DNA from: CAWDMW01 sp963803575
Lineage (GTDB): Bacteria; Pseudomonadota; Alphaproteobacteria; Rickettsiales; UBA998
Assembly: GCA_963803575.1 (NCBI GenBank)
Contig: CAWDMW010000001.1
Location: 434,001-498,000 of the forward strand
Length of the DNA: 64,000 nt
Direction of reading: 5' to 3'
This document shows positions 52,818 through 61,233 of this stretch, one piece after another. Positions within the stretch are counted from its first letter, which is position 1. The number at the start of each line of letters is the position of its first letter. The notes beneath the pieces were generated by a model, which was not told the DNA's origin, searched no databases, and saw only the letters and a program-made list of their open reading frames with translations. The position numbers were made by a program, and so were the translations under genes.

Positions 52818-55151
52818 ATGGCAAACCAGACATCATCCATGACAGAACAGGAATTTTTCAACGAGCTAGAAGATAGTCTGGTCGTGCTGGTGACGTCTTC
52901 GCCAGATAAACGCTCACAATACCGCACATTATTCAGTACGCATGACTCACCCCACCATGAAGGCGGACAAGGCGTTAATTTCCACTTCACGGATTCTGGT
53001 GCTTTAGGCATTGCTCCTCGCAAAACACCGGAAAAAGAAAGCGACTATAGCGCGCATGTACAAGAAAAATCCTCTGCTTCCCTAGATTTGCTTCGTTCAC
53101 AAAACACCAGCATTCGCAACAAGTTACGCCAGGGCACGCTGGACAACCCAAACGACATCCCCCTAGTGGTGATGACAGAAGATTCAGGCTGGGAACTGAC
53201 CTTCGATCACCTCACAGGTACAAGTGACGAAATAGAGCAGCAAAAGTCCATTTTCTTCGCGGACATTGAACGGCAATTGCAAGACAAATTCCGTGACTGT
53301 GACAAAGAATGGCTGTGTCAGAAAATCGACACGTCTTTTCCGGGTGCAAACATCAAACCATTCATGGAACATCTGGAAGGTGGACTGGTGGAACTGATGG
53401 ATATCATCTATAACGCCGCAGAAACAGCAGGTATAGAGGAATTACATAGCGAAAATACTTACCGCTACTCATTTGCCTTCGATGAAAATAATAAGGTATT
53501 TGAAAAAGAGTTTAAGAACCAGAATATTATTGTGTCACGAGAGGATTTTGCCAAACTCACAGAACATCCAGCCAATGGCAAAGCAGTGTCATTGGATATG
53601 ATTCAGATACCTTACCAACAGGAACTTAACGAAGATGGTGTACCTGCCAGTCGTGTTTATTCCGAGATTAAACCATCCATCCTCTCACAATCCTCCACTG
53701 ACTTTCCTTCCAGCTCAGGTATTCGTGATGTTACTGAATGGTTGCAAGCCGGCATTGGCACACGCCAGTCAACACAAAAAGAGCAACAACAAGACATTCA
53801 CATAGCGTACATCAGCCCTGCAACGTTGCAGGGGGAAGAGCTTCCCTCACCAGATTTTATCCAGACCTTACAGGAAGATAACTACACACTCACCTACGTG
53901 CCATCATTAAAAGAACTATCGCGCTTCCCAGACATCAACATGCTTAACGGTTCAGATATGTTGGTGCTAGCATCTGACCCCATAGAGACAACTCCGGAAG
54001 GGCTGATCTGGGATCCTAACCTACCCATGCTTACTTACATGATGATTAATGTTGATATTGATCCTGCATCTATGACGACTCCTATCATCTTAGATAATCG
54101 CACAGGTGGCTTCGATCACACGTTAGACATGATGCGCCAATCCAGCAAATCAGGACGCCTTATTGGGGAGTTTTCCTTCATGGTCGCTGAAACGACAGAA
54201 GAGCTGGAATCTCTGCTACACGAGCAACGCACCGTGTTAGAGCAACGCGCAGTGCCGGGATCATCCGCACAAGTAAATCCACTACCAGACGATGACATCA
54301 TGAATGTGTTTGTTGCCGGTGGGCATAATAATAACAGCCGGCAAGATTTAGAAGAAGCCCACCAGCTAGGATATTTTCTGGCAGAGCAAGGGATTCGTAT
54401 CGTGTCAGGTGGCGGGCAGGTGGAAGGTTCTATGGGTGCCACCCATACAGGGTTCATCCAGTATCATTTAGATCAACTTATGGAACATGGTGATATGTTT
54501 GCTGGGCTGCCCAAATCCCTGCAAAAGGAACTGCGTCAGCATCTCTATTATGACACAGACAAGCAATGCATGGGATATAATGCCGAAGCGCTCATCACAG
54601 ATCATTCCGATGTGTTGGATAAACTGACCGAGCGTCACATTATTCCAGCGGATATGTTCCATAGCTACAGCACCGAAGCACTGATTGAAATGGAAAGTCC
54701 CAACGGCAGGCCTCCTGCCGGATCAACATATCAATCAGCAGGGAACCGCATCCCCCGGCTGGATGCACTGCTTGGCGCACATACCAAACTTTTCATGCCG
54801 GGTGGCATTGGTACGGATGAAGAAATTTTTGGTGCTATTTCACTGCAAATGGAAGCACTAGGCAACGTTGCTGCAAATGATAATGGTGAGACTGAGAAGC
54901 CAGAATTGGACAAACTCATTATCTATAACCGCAATCATCAGATTGATACGTTTCTGCAAGGTATGGGACTGATGCACGAAGATGGCAGAATGAATCAGCA
55001 GGCATTGGGTAAGTACAATATCGAAATTCTGGGCGACACGCCATCCATTGAAGCCAGCCTGACAGATCGCTTAAACACCAAAGATAGCTGGCAGGATCGC
55101 ATACGTAGCCAACGTGAGAAAATAGAGCCAAGCCTTAATTTAGCGTCTTAG
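52818..55151 (+). CDS. Ham1-like and LOG-domain fusion protein
   Basis: A 777-residue protein of at least three parts. Residues 20-235 resemble the Ham1/ITPA nucleotide pyrophosphatase fold: LVVLVTSSPDKRSQYRTLF (N-terminal substrate loop), VVMTEDSGWEL (the DSG motif), and SFPGANIKPFMEHLEGGLVE, like the PGPYIKWFLEKLG of ITPA. Residues 330-480 are a second alpha/beta region without a clear name. Residues 500-740 form a LOG (nucleoside monophosphate phosphoribohydrolase) domain with SGGGQVEGSMGA and the PGGIGTDEEIF signature. It stands alone with its own terminator. The LOG call is strong; the Ham1 call is by motif and spacing. Confidence 0.7.
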   Translation: MANQTSSMTEQEFFNELEDSLVVLVTSSPDKRSQYRTLFSTHDSPHHEGGQGVNFHFTDSGALGIAPRKTPEKESDYSAHVQEKSSASLDLLRSQNTSIRNKLRQGTLDNPNDIPLVVMTEDSGWELTFDHLTGTSDEIEQQKSIFFADIERQLQDKFRDCDKEWLCQKIDTSFPGANIKPFMEHLEGGLVELMDIIYNAAETAGIEELHSENTYRYSFAFDENNKVFEKEFKNQNIIVSREDFAKLTEHPANGKAVSLDMIQIPYQQELNEDGVPASRVYSEIKPSILSQSSTDFPSSSGIRDVTEWLQAGIGTRQSTQKEQQQDIHIAYISPATLQGEELPSPDFIQTLQEDNYTLTYVPSLKELSRFPDINMLNGSDMLVLASDPIETTPEGLIWDPNLPMLTYMMINVDIDPASMTTPIILDNRTGGFDHTLDMMRQSSKSGRLIGEFSFMVAETTEELESLLHEQRTVLEQRAVPGSSAQVNPLPDDDIMNVFVAGGHNNNSRQDLEEAHQLGYFLAEQGIRIVSGGGQVEGSMGATHTGFIQYHLDQLMEHGDMFAGLPKSLQKELRQHLYYDTDKQCMGYNAEALITDHSDVLDKLTERHIIPADMFHSYSTEALIEMESPNGRPPAGSTYQSAGNRIPRLDALLGAHTKLFMPGGIGTDEEIFGAISLQMEALGNVAANDNGETEKPELDKLIIYNRNHQIDTFLQGMGLMHEDGRMNQQALGKYNIEILGDTPSIEASLTDRLNTKDSWQDRIRSQREKIEPSLNLAS

Positions 55152-55188
55152 GAGCCAGTTTCGAATATCCATTCATTTAACACTCAGG

Positions 55189-55241
55189 CACCATGATAAT
55201 ACACCCTGCGTAAACAGGCTTTGTTATCATGGTGTCTTTTT
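55189..55241 (+). terminator. Rho-independent terminator of the Ham1-LOG gene
   Basis: CACCATGATAA (55189-55199) and TTATCATGGTG (55224-55234) pair perfectly, followed by TCTTTTTTT. The right arm overlaps the end of ccmH on the other strand. Confidence 0.88.
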
Positions 55242-55541
55242 TTGTGCCTGGCTGATAAGCCATATGCCAGACCACAACACCATCATAATCATCAACCATA
55301 ATGGCCAGAGCGCCAGTCCGTCCGATACGCGCAGTTGCTGACCATAATCTGCTTCAATCTGTAATACAACGTCTTGCACCGTCATGCCCTGACGTATATA
55401 CTCGCACACATCCTGCTTAACGGTCAAAGCAAATGGTGCGTTCGAGCTATCAATGCGCTGCCCATCACATACAGGGCAACGTAATTGCTGCGTCGCACTC
55501 ACGTAATGTTCATAGTAGGGCGTGGACGCATCACACCGCAT
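55227..55541 (-). CDS. ccmH: Cytochrome c maturation protein CcmH
   Basis: A 104-residue CcmH/CycL. The apocytochrome-reducing motif LRCPVCDGQRIDSSNAP is intact, and one C-terminal membrane helix (LALWPLWLMIMMVLWSGIWL) is followed by basic residues. Unusually, no N-terminal signal peptide is seen, either from the ATG at 55541 or from a GTG at 55580. The ATG is one base after the ccmG stop, so the two are coupled. Confidence 0.87.
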   Translation of the reverse strand: MRCDASTPYYEHYVSATQQLRCPVCDGQRIDSSNAPFALTVKQDVCEYIRQGMTVQDVVLQIEADYGQQLRVSDGLALWPLWLMIMMVLWSGIWLISQAQKKTP

Positions 55542-55542
55542 T

Positions 55543-56067
55543 TTAAGGTGTCTGTTGCAAATGCGGCAACAGTTTTTCACGGATGACGTCAGGCACTAAA
55601 GGCCCTCTATGCGTCACAATCACTTTACCATTCGGTGCCACCAAAAAACTCTCAGGTAGTGCCGCCACCCCAAACGCATAGGCTGACGTATCAAGCGTAT
55701 CTATCCCTACATAATTATACGGGTTACCATGTGTGCTTAACATCTTCGAGATGTTCTTGGCAGAATCACGCCAGGCAACCCCAATGATTTTCAGATCATA
55801 ATCTTTGGCAAGCTGATTCAAATATTGATGCTCAGCCAGACAAGGCGTACACCATGATGCAAAGAAATTTACCAACACATACTGATATTTGAAGACAACC
55901 GCTTTGCCGGGAATCTTTGGTAGCCCCTCAATCGGCTCAGCATAAATTGTTGGCACTTCCTGCCCAACCAAATTGCTACCTGCTTCTTTTGTGTTTTTTT
56001 GATAGACACTGAAAAACAATACACTAATAATTAGCAGAAAAATAAGTCCGGGGATGGCTTGACGCAT
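55543..56067 (-). CDS. ccmG: Thiol:disulfide interchange protein CcmG (DsbE)
   Basis: A 174-residue membrane-anchored thioredoxin-like protein that keeps apocytochrome c cysteines reduced. N-terminal anchor GLIFLLIISVLFFSVY, then the active site FFASWCTPCLAEH and the family's GVAWRDSAKN, with the cis-Pro segment AALPESFLV. It lies between the J-like gene and ccmH in the Ccm cluster. Confidence 0.95.
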   Translation of the reverse strand: MRQAIPGLIFLLIISVLFFSVYQKNTKEAGSNLVGQEVPTIYAEPIEGLPKIPGKAVVFKYQYVLVNFFASWCTPCLAEHQYLNQLAKDYDLKIIGVAWRDSAKNISKMLSTHGNPYNYVGIDTLDTSAYAFGVAALPESFLVAPNGKVIVTHRGPLVPDVIREKLLPHLQQTP

Positions 56068-56072
56068 GGTGA

Positions 56073-56687
56073 TTAACTAAGCGCTTTTCGTGCATGTTCA
56101 ATAGCCTGATTCAATTGAAGCAGTTTATCTTCATCGTGCGCCACCAACTTTGCGCGATGACGGTAGATAGCATTAGCGTCCTGCACTGTCGCAGTTTCAC
56201 CAAGACCCAGATAATTCATCCATTCGGGCAACTCCTGACCCGAAGCGGTTGTCACTTTTGCTGATGCCTTATGTACATACGTTTCCGCACGATTAAACAT
56301 TTGCAGCATATAATCAGCCGAAGCAATACCCCATTCTTCAAACATATGCATATGCCGCACACCTAAATGCAGGGCATAAACATTCTGAATAACAGATTGC
56401 CATTTATCACAAGCAATATGCGAAGAAATGTCTCCCTTTTGCATATGCAACGCCACACCCTCTGATTGTCCGCGTTTACCCTGCTTACCCGGACGATCCA
56501 GAAATTCATAGTTACTACTGATGATAACACGCTCAACCTTCAAAGCCGTCAATTCATCTTTGAGATACCGTAGCGCGTCTTCAATATCCATATTTTTGGC
56601 AAATTGGTGGCTATACTCCGATACTCCTCCGGGCGTGCGTTCCCATCCATAAGGAAAATCCACTGGACACTGATATTGTATATGCAT
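56073..56687 (-). CDS. J-domain-like protein inside the ccm cluster
   Basis: A 204-residue protein of unknown role. The last 50 residues (WMNYLGLGETATVQDANAIYRHRAKLVAHDEDKLLQLNQAIEHA, read in parts) follow the J-domain helix pattern, but the HPD that activates DnaK is replaced by AHD. The first 150 residues start MHIQYQCPVDFPYGWERT and have no recognised fold. It sits five bases from ccmG and four from ccmF, so it is probably cotranscribed. A role in heme or cytochrome assembly is only suggested by context. Confidence 0.55.
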   Translation of the reverse strand: MHIQYQCPVDFPYGWERTPGGVSEYSHQFAKNMDIEDALRYLKDELTALKVERVIISSNYEFLDRPGKQGKRGQSEGVALHMQKGDISSHIACDKWQSVIQNVYALHLGVRHMHMFEEWGIASADYMLQMFNRAETYVHKASAKVTTASGQELPEWMNYLGLGETATVQDANAIYRHRAKLVAHDEDKLLQLNQAIEHARKALS

Positions 56688-56691
56688 GAAT

Positions 56692-58596
56692 TTATCTACG
56701 CTTCCCTGTATGTCTTGTCATTGCCGCAATCACTCCTGATATCCCTGCTAATAAAAATCCTGCCCATATCCAGCTTATAGCCGGATTAACATGGAATTGT
56801 AAGATGAACTCCGCTTTATCCTGTTGCAAAATCTCTGGTGCCCGCTTTAACGTAGCATATAAGTCATGTGTTACAGAAGATTTAATCGCCGTCTCTGCGC
56901 TGAACTGTTCTTCAATAGGGTAATAACGTTCCTCCGGATGCAACGTTACCACAGGCTCGTTATCCTGCTGTATGTCCACTTCACCTGTTTGCGTAACATA
57001 ATTCGTACCATTTCCATAAACCATGTCTTTCAAATGCAAGTCGTAGCCGGCAAATTTCTGAGACTCACCGGGTTTCATGACAAAATCGCTATACTGGTGA
57101 AAACTGCCATACAATGTGACAGCAATCGTAAAGGTGCCAAGCGCCAGATGCCCCAGCACCATCGCTGCCCACTGACTGGCCGGAATACGCAAACGGATAT
57201 TGTTTACCATTTTCGCTATATTCGCCAGTATTACCCACAATCCAGCCACCAATCCGGCACATGCCGGTAAAGATAGCGTATACCAGCACATCGCAGCAAT
57301 GCCTATCACGCCAGAGACAATAAAAGGCCAAAACGTTCGCCAGTGAGGAAAGCGCGTACCGTTCCACAGTACAATGGTACTAAGCGCACATAACAACAGC
57401 AACGGAACAGACAAGGCTATCATTACATGATTATAGTAAGACTCTCCAATGCTAAGCAACGTGCCTGTCACTGCCTCCACCAACATCGGGTAGAGCATCG
57501 CCAGCAAGATCGCCACCATCATGGCCAGCAATAGCAGGTTATTACACAAGATCAGTGTTTCTTTTGACCATAGCTGCATTGCACCTGTAACGCGCGGAAG
57601 AGAAGTATAATAGCGATAATACACATAGAGCGCATAAGCAGTAATCACTCCAATAATGGCCAGTAACATCACCCCACGCTCGGGGTCACTGGCAAAGCTA
57701 TGCACAGACGTTAGCACGCCAGAACGTACCAGAAACGTACCCAGTAAACTGAGCAAAAACGTCACCACCGCGAGTAGCAATACCCAGCGATGCAACGCAC
57801 CCCGTTTACGCATCACTACATTAGAATGAAATAACGCAGTAGCCGTTAGCCATGGCAGCAGCGAGGCATTCTCTACCGGATCCCAGAACCACCAGCCGCC
57901 CCAGCCCAGTTCACGATATGCCCACCAGCTGCCAAGCCCAATACCCAGCGTCAAAAATGCCCATGGCCACATTATCCATGGATGCAGGGCGCTACTGAGC
58001 GCTTTATCCTGATGCTGCGTCACCACACATGCAAGAGACAATGCAAAGACGGCAGCAAATCCAACATACCCCAGATAAAGCATTGGCGGGTGGATTGCTA
58101 AGCCTACATCCTGCAATAACGGATTAAACCCCTGCCCCTCCACGGGCGTTGGAAACAGGTAAGAAAAAGGGTTCGAGGTCATCAGCGTATATGCTATGAA
58201 AGCCGTTTGTATACCACCAAGTATGTGCAACGCATGTACTTTTACAGGCAATGGGATAGCGCGCGCCCTGACTGCCAGTATCATCGTATAAATGCTAAGC
58301 ACCCAACACCACAGCAACATAGAGCCTTCATGGTTTCCCCAACTCGCTGTTGTTTTATAGAGCAGCGGTTGTAACGTATGAGAATGCAGATAGACCGTAG
58401 AGACTGAGAAATCAGACATTACAAACGCAGCAATCAGCACAGCAAATGCAACGCTGGTAATCAGGCTTCCTGTAATTGCTAGAGCAGGGACAATCTGCCA
58501 GTAAAAAGTGGTTTTTCGCAAACAACCTGATCCTATAAGCAGCAAACTCACCATCATAGCAGCAAACAGTAATGTAGAACCCATATCAGCAAGCAT
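56692..58596 (-). CDS. ccmF: Heme lyase CcmF
   Basis: A 634-residue polytopic protein that attaches heme to apocytochrome c. The WWD heme-binding signature GWGGWWFWDPVENASLLPWL is intact, and ASWGNHEGSMLLWCW and NPLLQDVGLAIHPPMLYLGYVG are typical. The start MLADMGSTLLF at 58596 lies one base after the ccmE stop; the frame upstream to 58677 overlaps ccmE. Confidence 0.96.
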   Translation of the reverse strand: MLADMGSTLLFAAMMVSLLLIGSGCLRKTTFYWQIVPALAITGSLITSVAFAVLIAAFVMSDFSVSTVYLHSHTLQPLLYKTTASWGNHEGSMLLWCWVLSIYTMILAVRARAIPLPVKVHALHILGGIQTAFIAYTLMTSNPFSYLFPTPVEGQGFNPLLQDVGLAIHPPMLYLGYVGFAAVFALSLACVVTQHQDKALSSALHPWIMWPWAFLTLGIGLGSWWAYRELGWGGWWFWDPVENASLLPWLTATALFHSNVVMRKRGALHRWVLLLAVVTFLLSLLGTFLVRSGVLTSVHSFASDPERGVMLLAIIGVITAYALYVYYRYYTSLPRVTGAMQLWSKETLILCNNLLLLAMMVAILLAMLYPMLVEAVTGTLLSIGESYYNHVMIALSVPLLLLCALSTIVLWNGTRFPHWRTFWPFIVSGVIGIAAMCWYTLSLPACAGLVAGLWVILANIAKMVNNIRLRIPASQWAAMVLGHLALGTFTIAVTLYGSFHQYSDFVMKPGESQKFAGYDLHLKDMVYGNGTNYVTQTGEVDIQQDNEPVVTLHPEERYYPIEEQFSAETAIKSSVTHDLYATLKRAPEILQQDKAEFILQFHVNPAISWIWAGFLLAGISGVIAAMTRHTGKRR

Positions 58597-58597
58597 G

Positions 58598-59026
58598 TTA
58601 CTCTGCCTCCCGGTGACCAGCGTCCTGTAGCGTTTTGGCAACTTCCGGCGGCATATAATACTCATCATGTTTGGCAAGCAATGTATCTGCCTGCATCACG
58701 CCATCACGGTAATATCCTTCAGCAATAACCCCCTGCCCTTCACGAAACAAACTCGGCAGCACGCCGCTATAACGCACAATCAGCTTCTGGCTATTATCCG
58801 TTACGGTAAATACCACGCCCCCGGCATCGCTTTTCACACTTTCATCCACGACCAGACCACCAATGCGGATATAGTCCTGCTCAGGTGGAGGCGATGCCAT
58901 AATATCCGATGGTGCATAAAAATAGACCATATACGAAGACATACTGCTAAACAGCCAATACGCCGCACTACTAAGCATACAAAGTGCAATCAGTGCTAAC
59001 ATGAGACGTCGGGATCGTGGCTTCAT
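58598..59026 (-). CDS. ccmE: Heme chaperone CcmE
   Basis: A 142-residue membrane-anchored heme carrier. A basic N-terminus (KPRSRRL) and a membrane helix are followed by the beta-barrel domain with VRYSGVLPSLFREGQGVIAEG and the heme-binding His in LAKHDEYYMPPEV. It starts five bases after ccmD. Confidence 0.96.
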   Translation of the reverse strand: MKPRSRRLMLALIALCMLSSAAYWLFSSMSSYMVYFYAPSDIMASPPPEQDYIRIGGLVVDESVKSDAGGVVFTVTDNSQKLIVRYSGVLPSLFREGQGVIAEGYYRDGVMQADTLLAKHDEYYMPPEVAKTLQDAGHREAE

Positions 59027-59031
59027 TAATG

Positions 59032-59178
59032 TTATGTCTTATCCTTTAACTGAAACAGCTGACGATTCACCCGCCGATGCTTCAGCCAGCTCATCCACCA
59101 TAACCCGCCGGGCAATGCCAGCGCAGCGGCGTAAGACAGCCACACAAATAATTGTGCATCCTGAACAATTCCTGTCAT
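59032..59178 (-). CDS. ccmD: Heme exporter accessory protein CcmD
   Basis: A 48-residue protein found by reading the minus strand upstream of ccmE. It starts MTGIVQDAQLFVWLSYAAAL, with one membrane helix followed by WLKHRRVNRQLFQLKD, the usual CcmD layout. Position just before ccmE is the standard one. ccmA, ccmB and ccmC are not in the window. Confidence 0.85.
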   Translation of the reverse strand: MTGIVQDAQLFVWLSYAAALALPGGLWWMSWLKHRRVNRQLFQLKDKT

Positions 59179-59296
59179 GATTACCCACCCAACGTAAAAT
59201 AATACATTGTTATACGCGCATATACGCCAAATGCCAAGCCTTCCTGTATCGTAGCTTTGCCTTTACAATCACAGGCTCGGTTTCTATGATGCCGTC

Positions 59297-60133
59297 ATGT
59301 TATCCAGACTTGATCGCTTAGAAGCACGCAGCATTCACATCTTCCGCGAAGCTTACCACACCATAGACCAGCTCGCTATGCTATGGTCATTTGGCAAAGA
59401 CTCTACCGTTATGATCTGGCTGGCGAAAAAAGCATTCTTTGGCCATATCCCCTTTCCGCTCATTCATTGCGACACGTCACTGGAAATGTCTGAGGTGTAT
59501 GCTTATCGTGACACATACGTCAATGAATGGAACCTACCCCTACTTACGCAACCCTGCCCCCCTATCGAAGACACAGACCCGTCTTTGCCACATGACACAC
59601 GTGTTGCTGCACGCAAAACGTTAGGGCTGAAACAGGTGATTGCAACCCATCAGTTTCAGGGCATTATCGCAGGCATACGGCGGGATGAAGAAGGCACGCG
59701 AGGTAAAGAGCGCGTCTTTAGCCCACGAGCGCAAGATGCCAGCTGGGATGTAAAAGACCAGCCCGCAGAATTTTGGGGACATTACAACACAGACTTCCCC
59801 CCCGGCACATCACTACGTGTGCATCCGCTGTTGCACTGGTCAGAGCTGGACATATGGGAATATATATCTCGCGAATCCATCCCAGTAGTGCCACTCTATT
59901 ACGCCAAACCCTACCACCATTTTGAAGGGCGCGAGTTTCACGGAGACATGATGCGTTTTCGTTCACTGGGCGAACGTGGCATCACCTGGCCAGTCCCGAG
60001 TGTTGCCACAACGCTGCAAGAGATTATCGACGAACTTCGCACCACCACCACCTCAGAACGCGCTGGCCGTCCCATGGGTGCAGACACCGATGAAGCCAGC
60101 TTCGAAAAATTACGCGCCAGCGGGTATATGTAA
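59297..60133 (+). CDS. cysD: Sulfate adenylyltransferase subunit 2-like protein
   Basis: A 278-residue PP-loop ATP pyrophosphatase of the CysD type. LWSFGKDSTVMIWLAKKAFF carries the PP-loop (SFGKDS in place of SIGKDS), followed by IAGIRRDEEGTRGKERVFSPR and HPLLHWSELDIWEYI. CysD normally works with the GTPase CysN, which is not here, nor is cysC, cysH or cysI. It could have a partner elsewhere or a different adenylylating role. Confidence 0.85.
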   Translation: MLSRLDRLEARSIHIFREAYHTIDQLAMLWSFGKDSTVMIWLAKKAFFGHIPFPLIHCDTSLEMSEVYAYRDTYVNEWNLPLLTQPCPPIEDTDPSLPHDTRVAARKTLGLKQVIATHQFQGIIAGIRRDEEGTRGKERVFSPRAQDASWDVKDQPAEFWGHYNTDFPPGTSLRVHPLLHWSELDIWEYISRESIPVVPLYYAKPYHHFEGREFHGDMMRFRSLGERGITWPVPSVATTLQEIIDELRTTTTSERAGRPMGADTDEASFEKLRASGYM

Positions 60134-60172
60134 AGATATAGGAAGGCAACACGCGCCTTAAGCACATACCCT

Positions 60173-60664
60173 TTACAGCCACTGCCCACTACCGGGAACA
60201 ACCCCCTGCCAGCCATTAACACAAAACTGTAGCGTCACTAAACCACATGGCGGCAGGGACAAAGACGCATGGTTTGCACTTAGTAAGCTGGCCAGCTCCT
60301 GCAAGCCGGGATTATGCCCTACCATCAAAATAGTGTGATGAGCATCAGAAAAGTGATTGATTTTATACAACAAGTCACCCGTACTCGCCAGATATAGCAT
60401 ATCATCATAAGTGACGTTTTGGGGCTTAACGCATTCACCCTGCAATAATTGTTGCGCTGTCTCACGCGTACGCACAGCAGTCGAAACGTAAGCGACATCT
60501 ATGCCAGAGGTAAGCTTGCGAATATTACCAGCCATCGCATAAGCCTGTTGCTGGCCTGTATCTGTTAGCGGGCGATCATAATCCTTTACCTGCTCGGTCG
60601 CATGTGCTGCCTCGCCATGGCGCAATAGGTGAAGAGTACGTGAGGGAGTGTCTGTCATAATCAA
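60173..60664 (-). CDS. sixA: Phosphohistidine phosphatase SixA-like
   Basis: A 163-residue small histidine phosphatase. The catalytic LLRHGEAAH, the second Arg in STAVRTRETAQQLL and the His of MVGHNPGLQELASLL are present. SixA acts on phosphohistidine in phosphotransfer proteins; the target here is unknown. Confidence 0.88.
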   Translation of the reverse strand: MIMTDTPSRTLHLLRHGEAAHATEQVKDYDRPLTDTGQQQAYAMAGNIRKLTSGIDVAYVSTAVRTRETAQQLLQGECVKPQNVTYDDMLYLASTGDLLYKINHFSDAHHTILMVGHNPGLQELASLLSANHASLSLPPCGLVTLQFCVNGWQGVVPGSGQWL

Positions 60665-60796
60665 GCCATACTATAACAAATTGCTTATGTCATTCCTATG
60701 GTTTTATATAGTGCGTATTGATACTTGCAGGAATTGCAATGCTACGCTTATCACCTTATGCTACCTGCAACAACCAAACTGGATTAAAGGAACGCG

Positions 60797-61135
60797 ATGA
60801 AAAAAATTGAGGCCATTATTAAGCCATTCAAACTGGATGACGTGAAAGAAGCATTGCAGGATGCCGGCGTGCATGGAGTTACATTGATGGAAGTACACGG
60901 CTATGGTCGCCAGCATGGTAACACCGACAGCAGCAAAACCGTGGAATATGTGGTGGATTTTTTACCCAAAGTGAAACTGGAATTATTTATCGAGGATGAG
61001 GACGTAGAACGTCTGGTAGACGTCATTCGCGAGGCCGCCTATTCCGGTCGTATTGGGGACGGCAAAATTTTCGTCCTGCCTGTAGACAACGTGATTCGTA
61101 TTCGCACCGGAGAAGAAGGAAGTGACGCACTGTAA
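60797..61135 (+). CDS. glnB: Nitrogen regulatory protein P-II
   Basis: A 112-residue PII signal protein that senses ATP/ADP and 2-oxoglutarate. The start KKIEAIIKPFKLDDVKEAL and the C-terminal YSGRIGDGKIFVLPVDN are typical. The T-loop keeps Tyr51 (VEYVVDFLPK), the uridylylation site, but the preceding T-loop residues (TDSSKT) differ from the usual TELYRGA. AAAGGAA precedes the ATG. It is followed by glnA. Confidence 0.96.
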   Translation: MKKIEAIIKPFKLDDVKEALQDAGVHGVTLMEVHGYGRQHGNTDSSKTVEYVVDFLPKVKLELFIEDEDVERLVDVIREAAYSGRIGDGKIFVLPVDNVIRIRTGEEGSDAL

Positions 61136-61233
61136 GGCAGCAATCATGTAAACACTCTTGACAATGGGTGTGGAATCACGCAGCTTACGGAGATTATTAT
61201 CTGCGTATTACTTAAACAAAGGAGCCATACATT

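Noticed and set aside
61139..61233. A sigma-54 or strong sigma-70 promoter before glnA
   Set aside because: TTGACA is present at 61158, but no acceptable -10 follows, and no GG/GC-spaced sigma-54 site was found.
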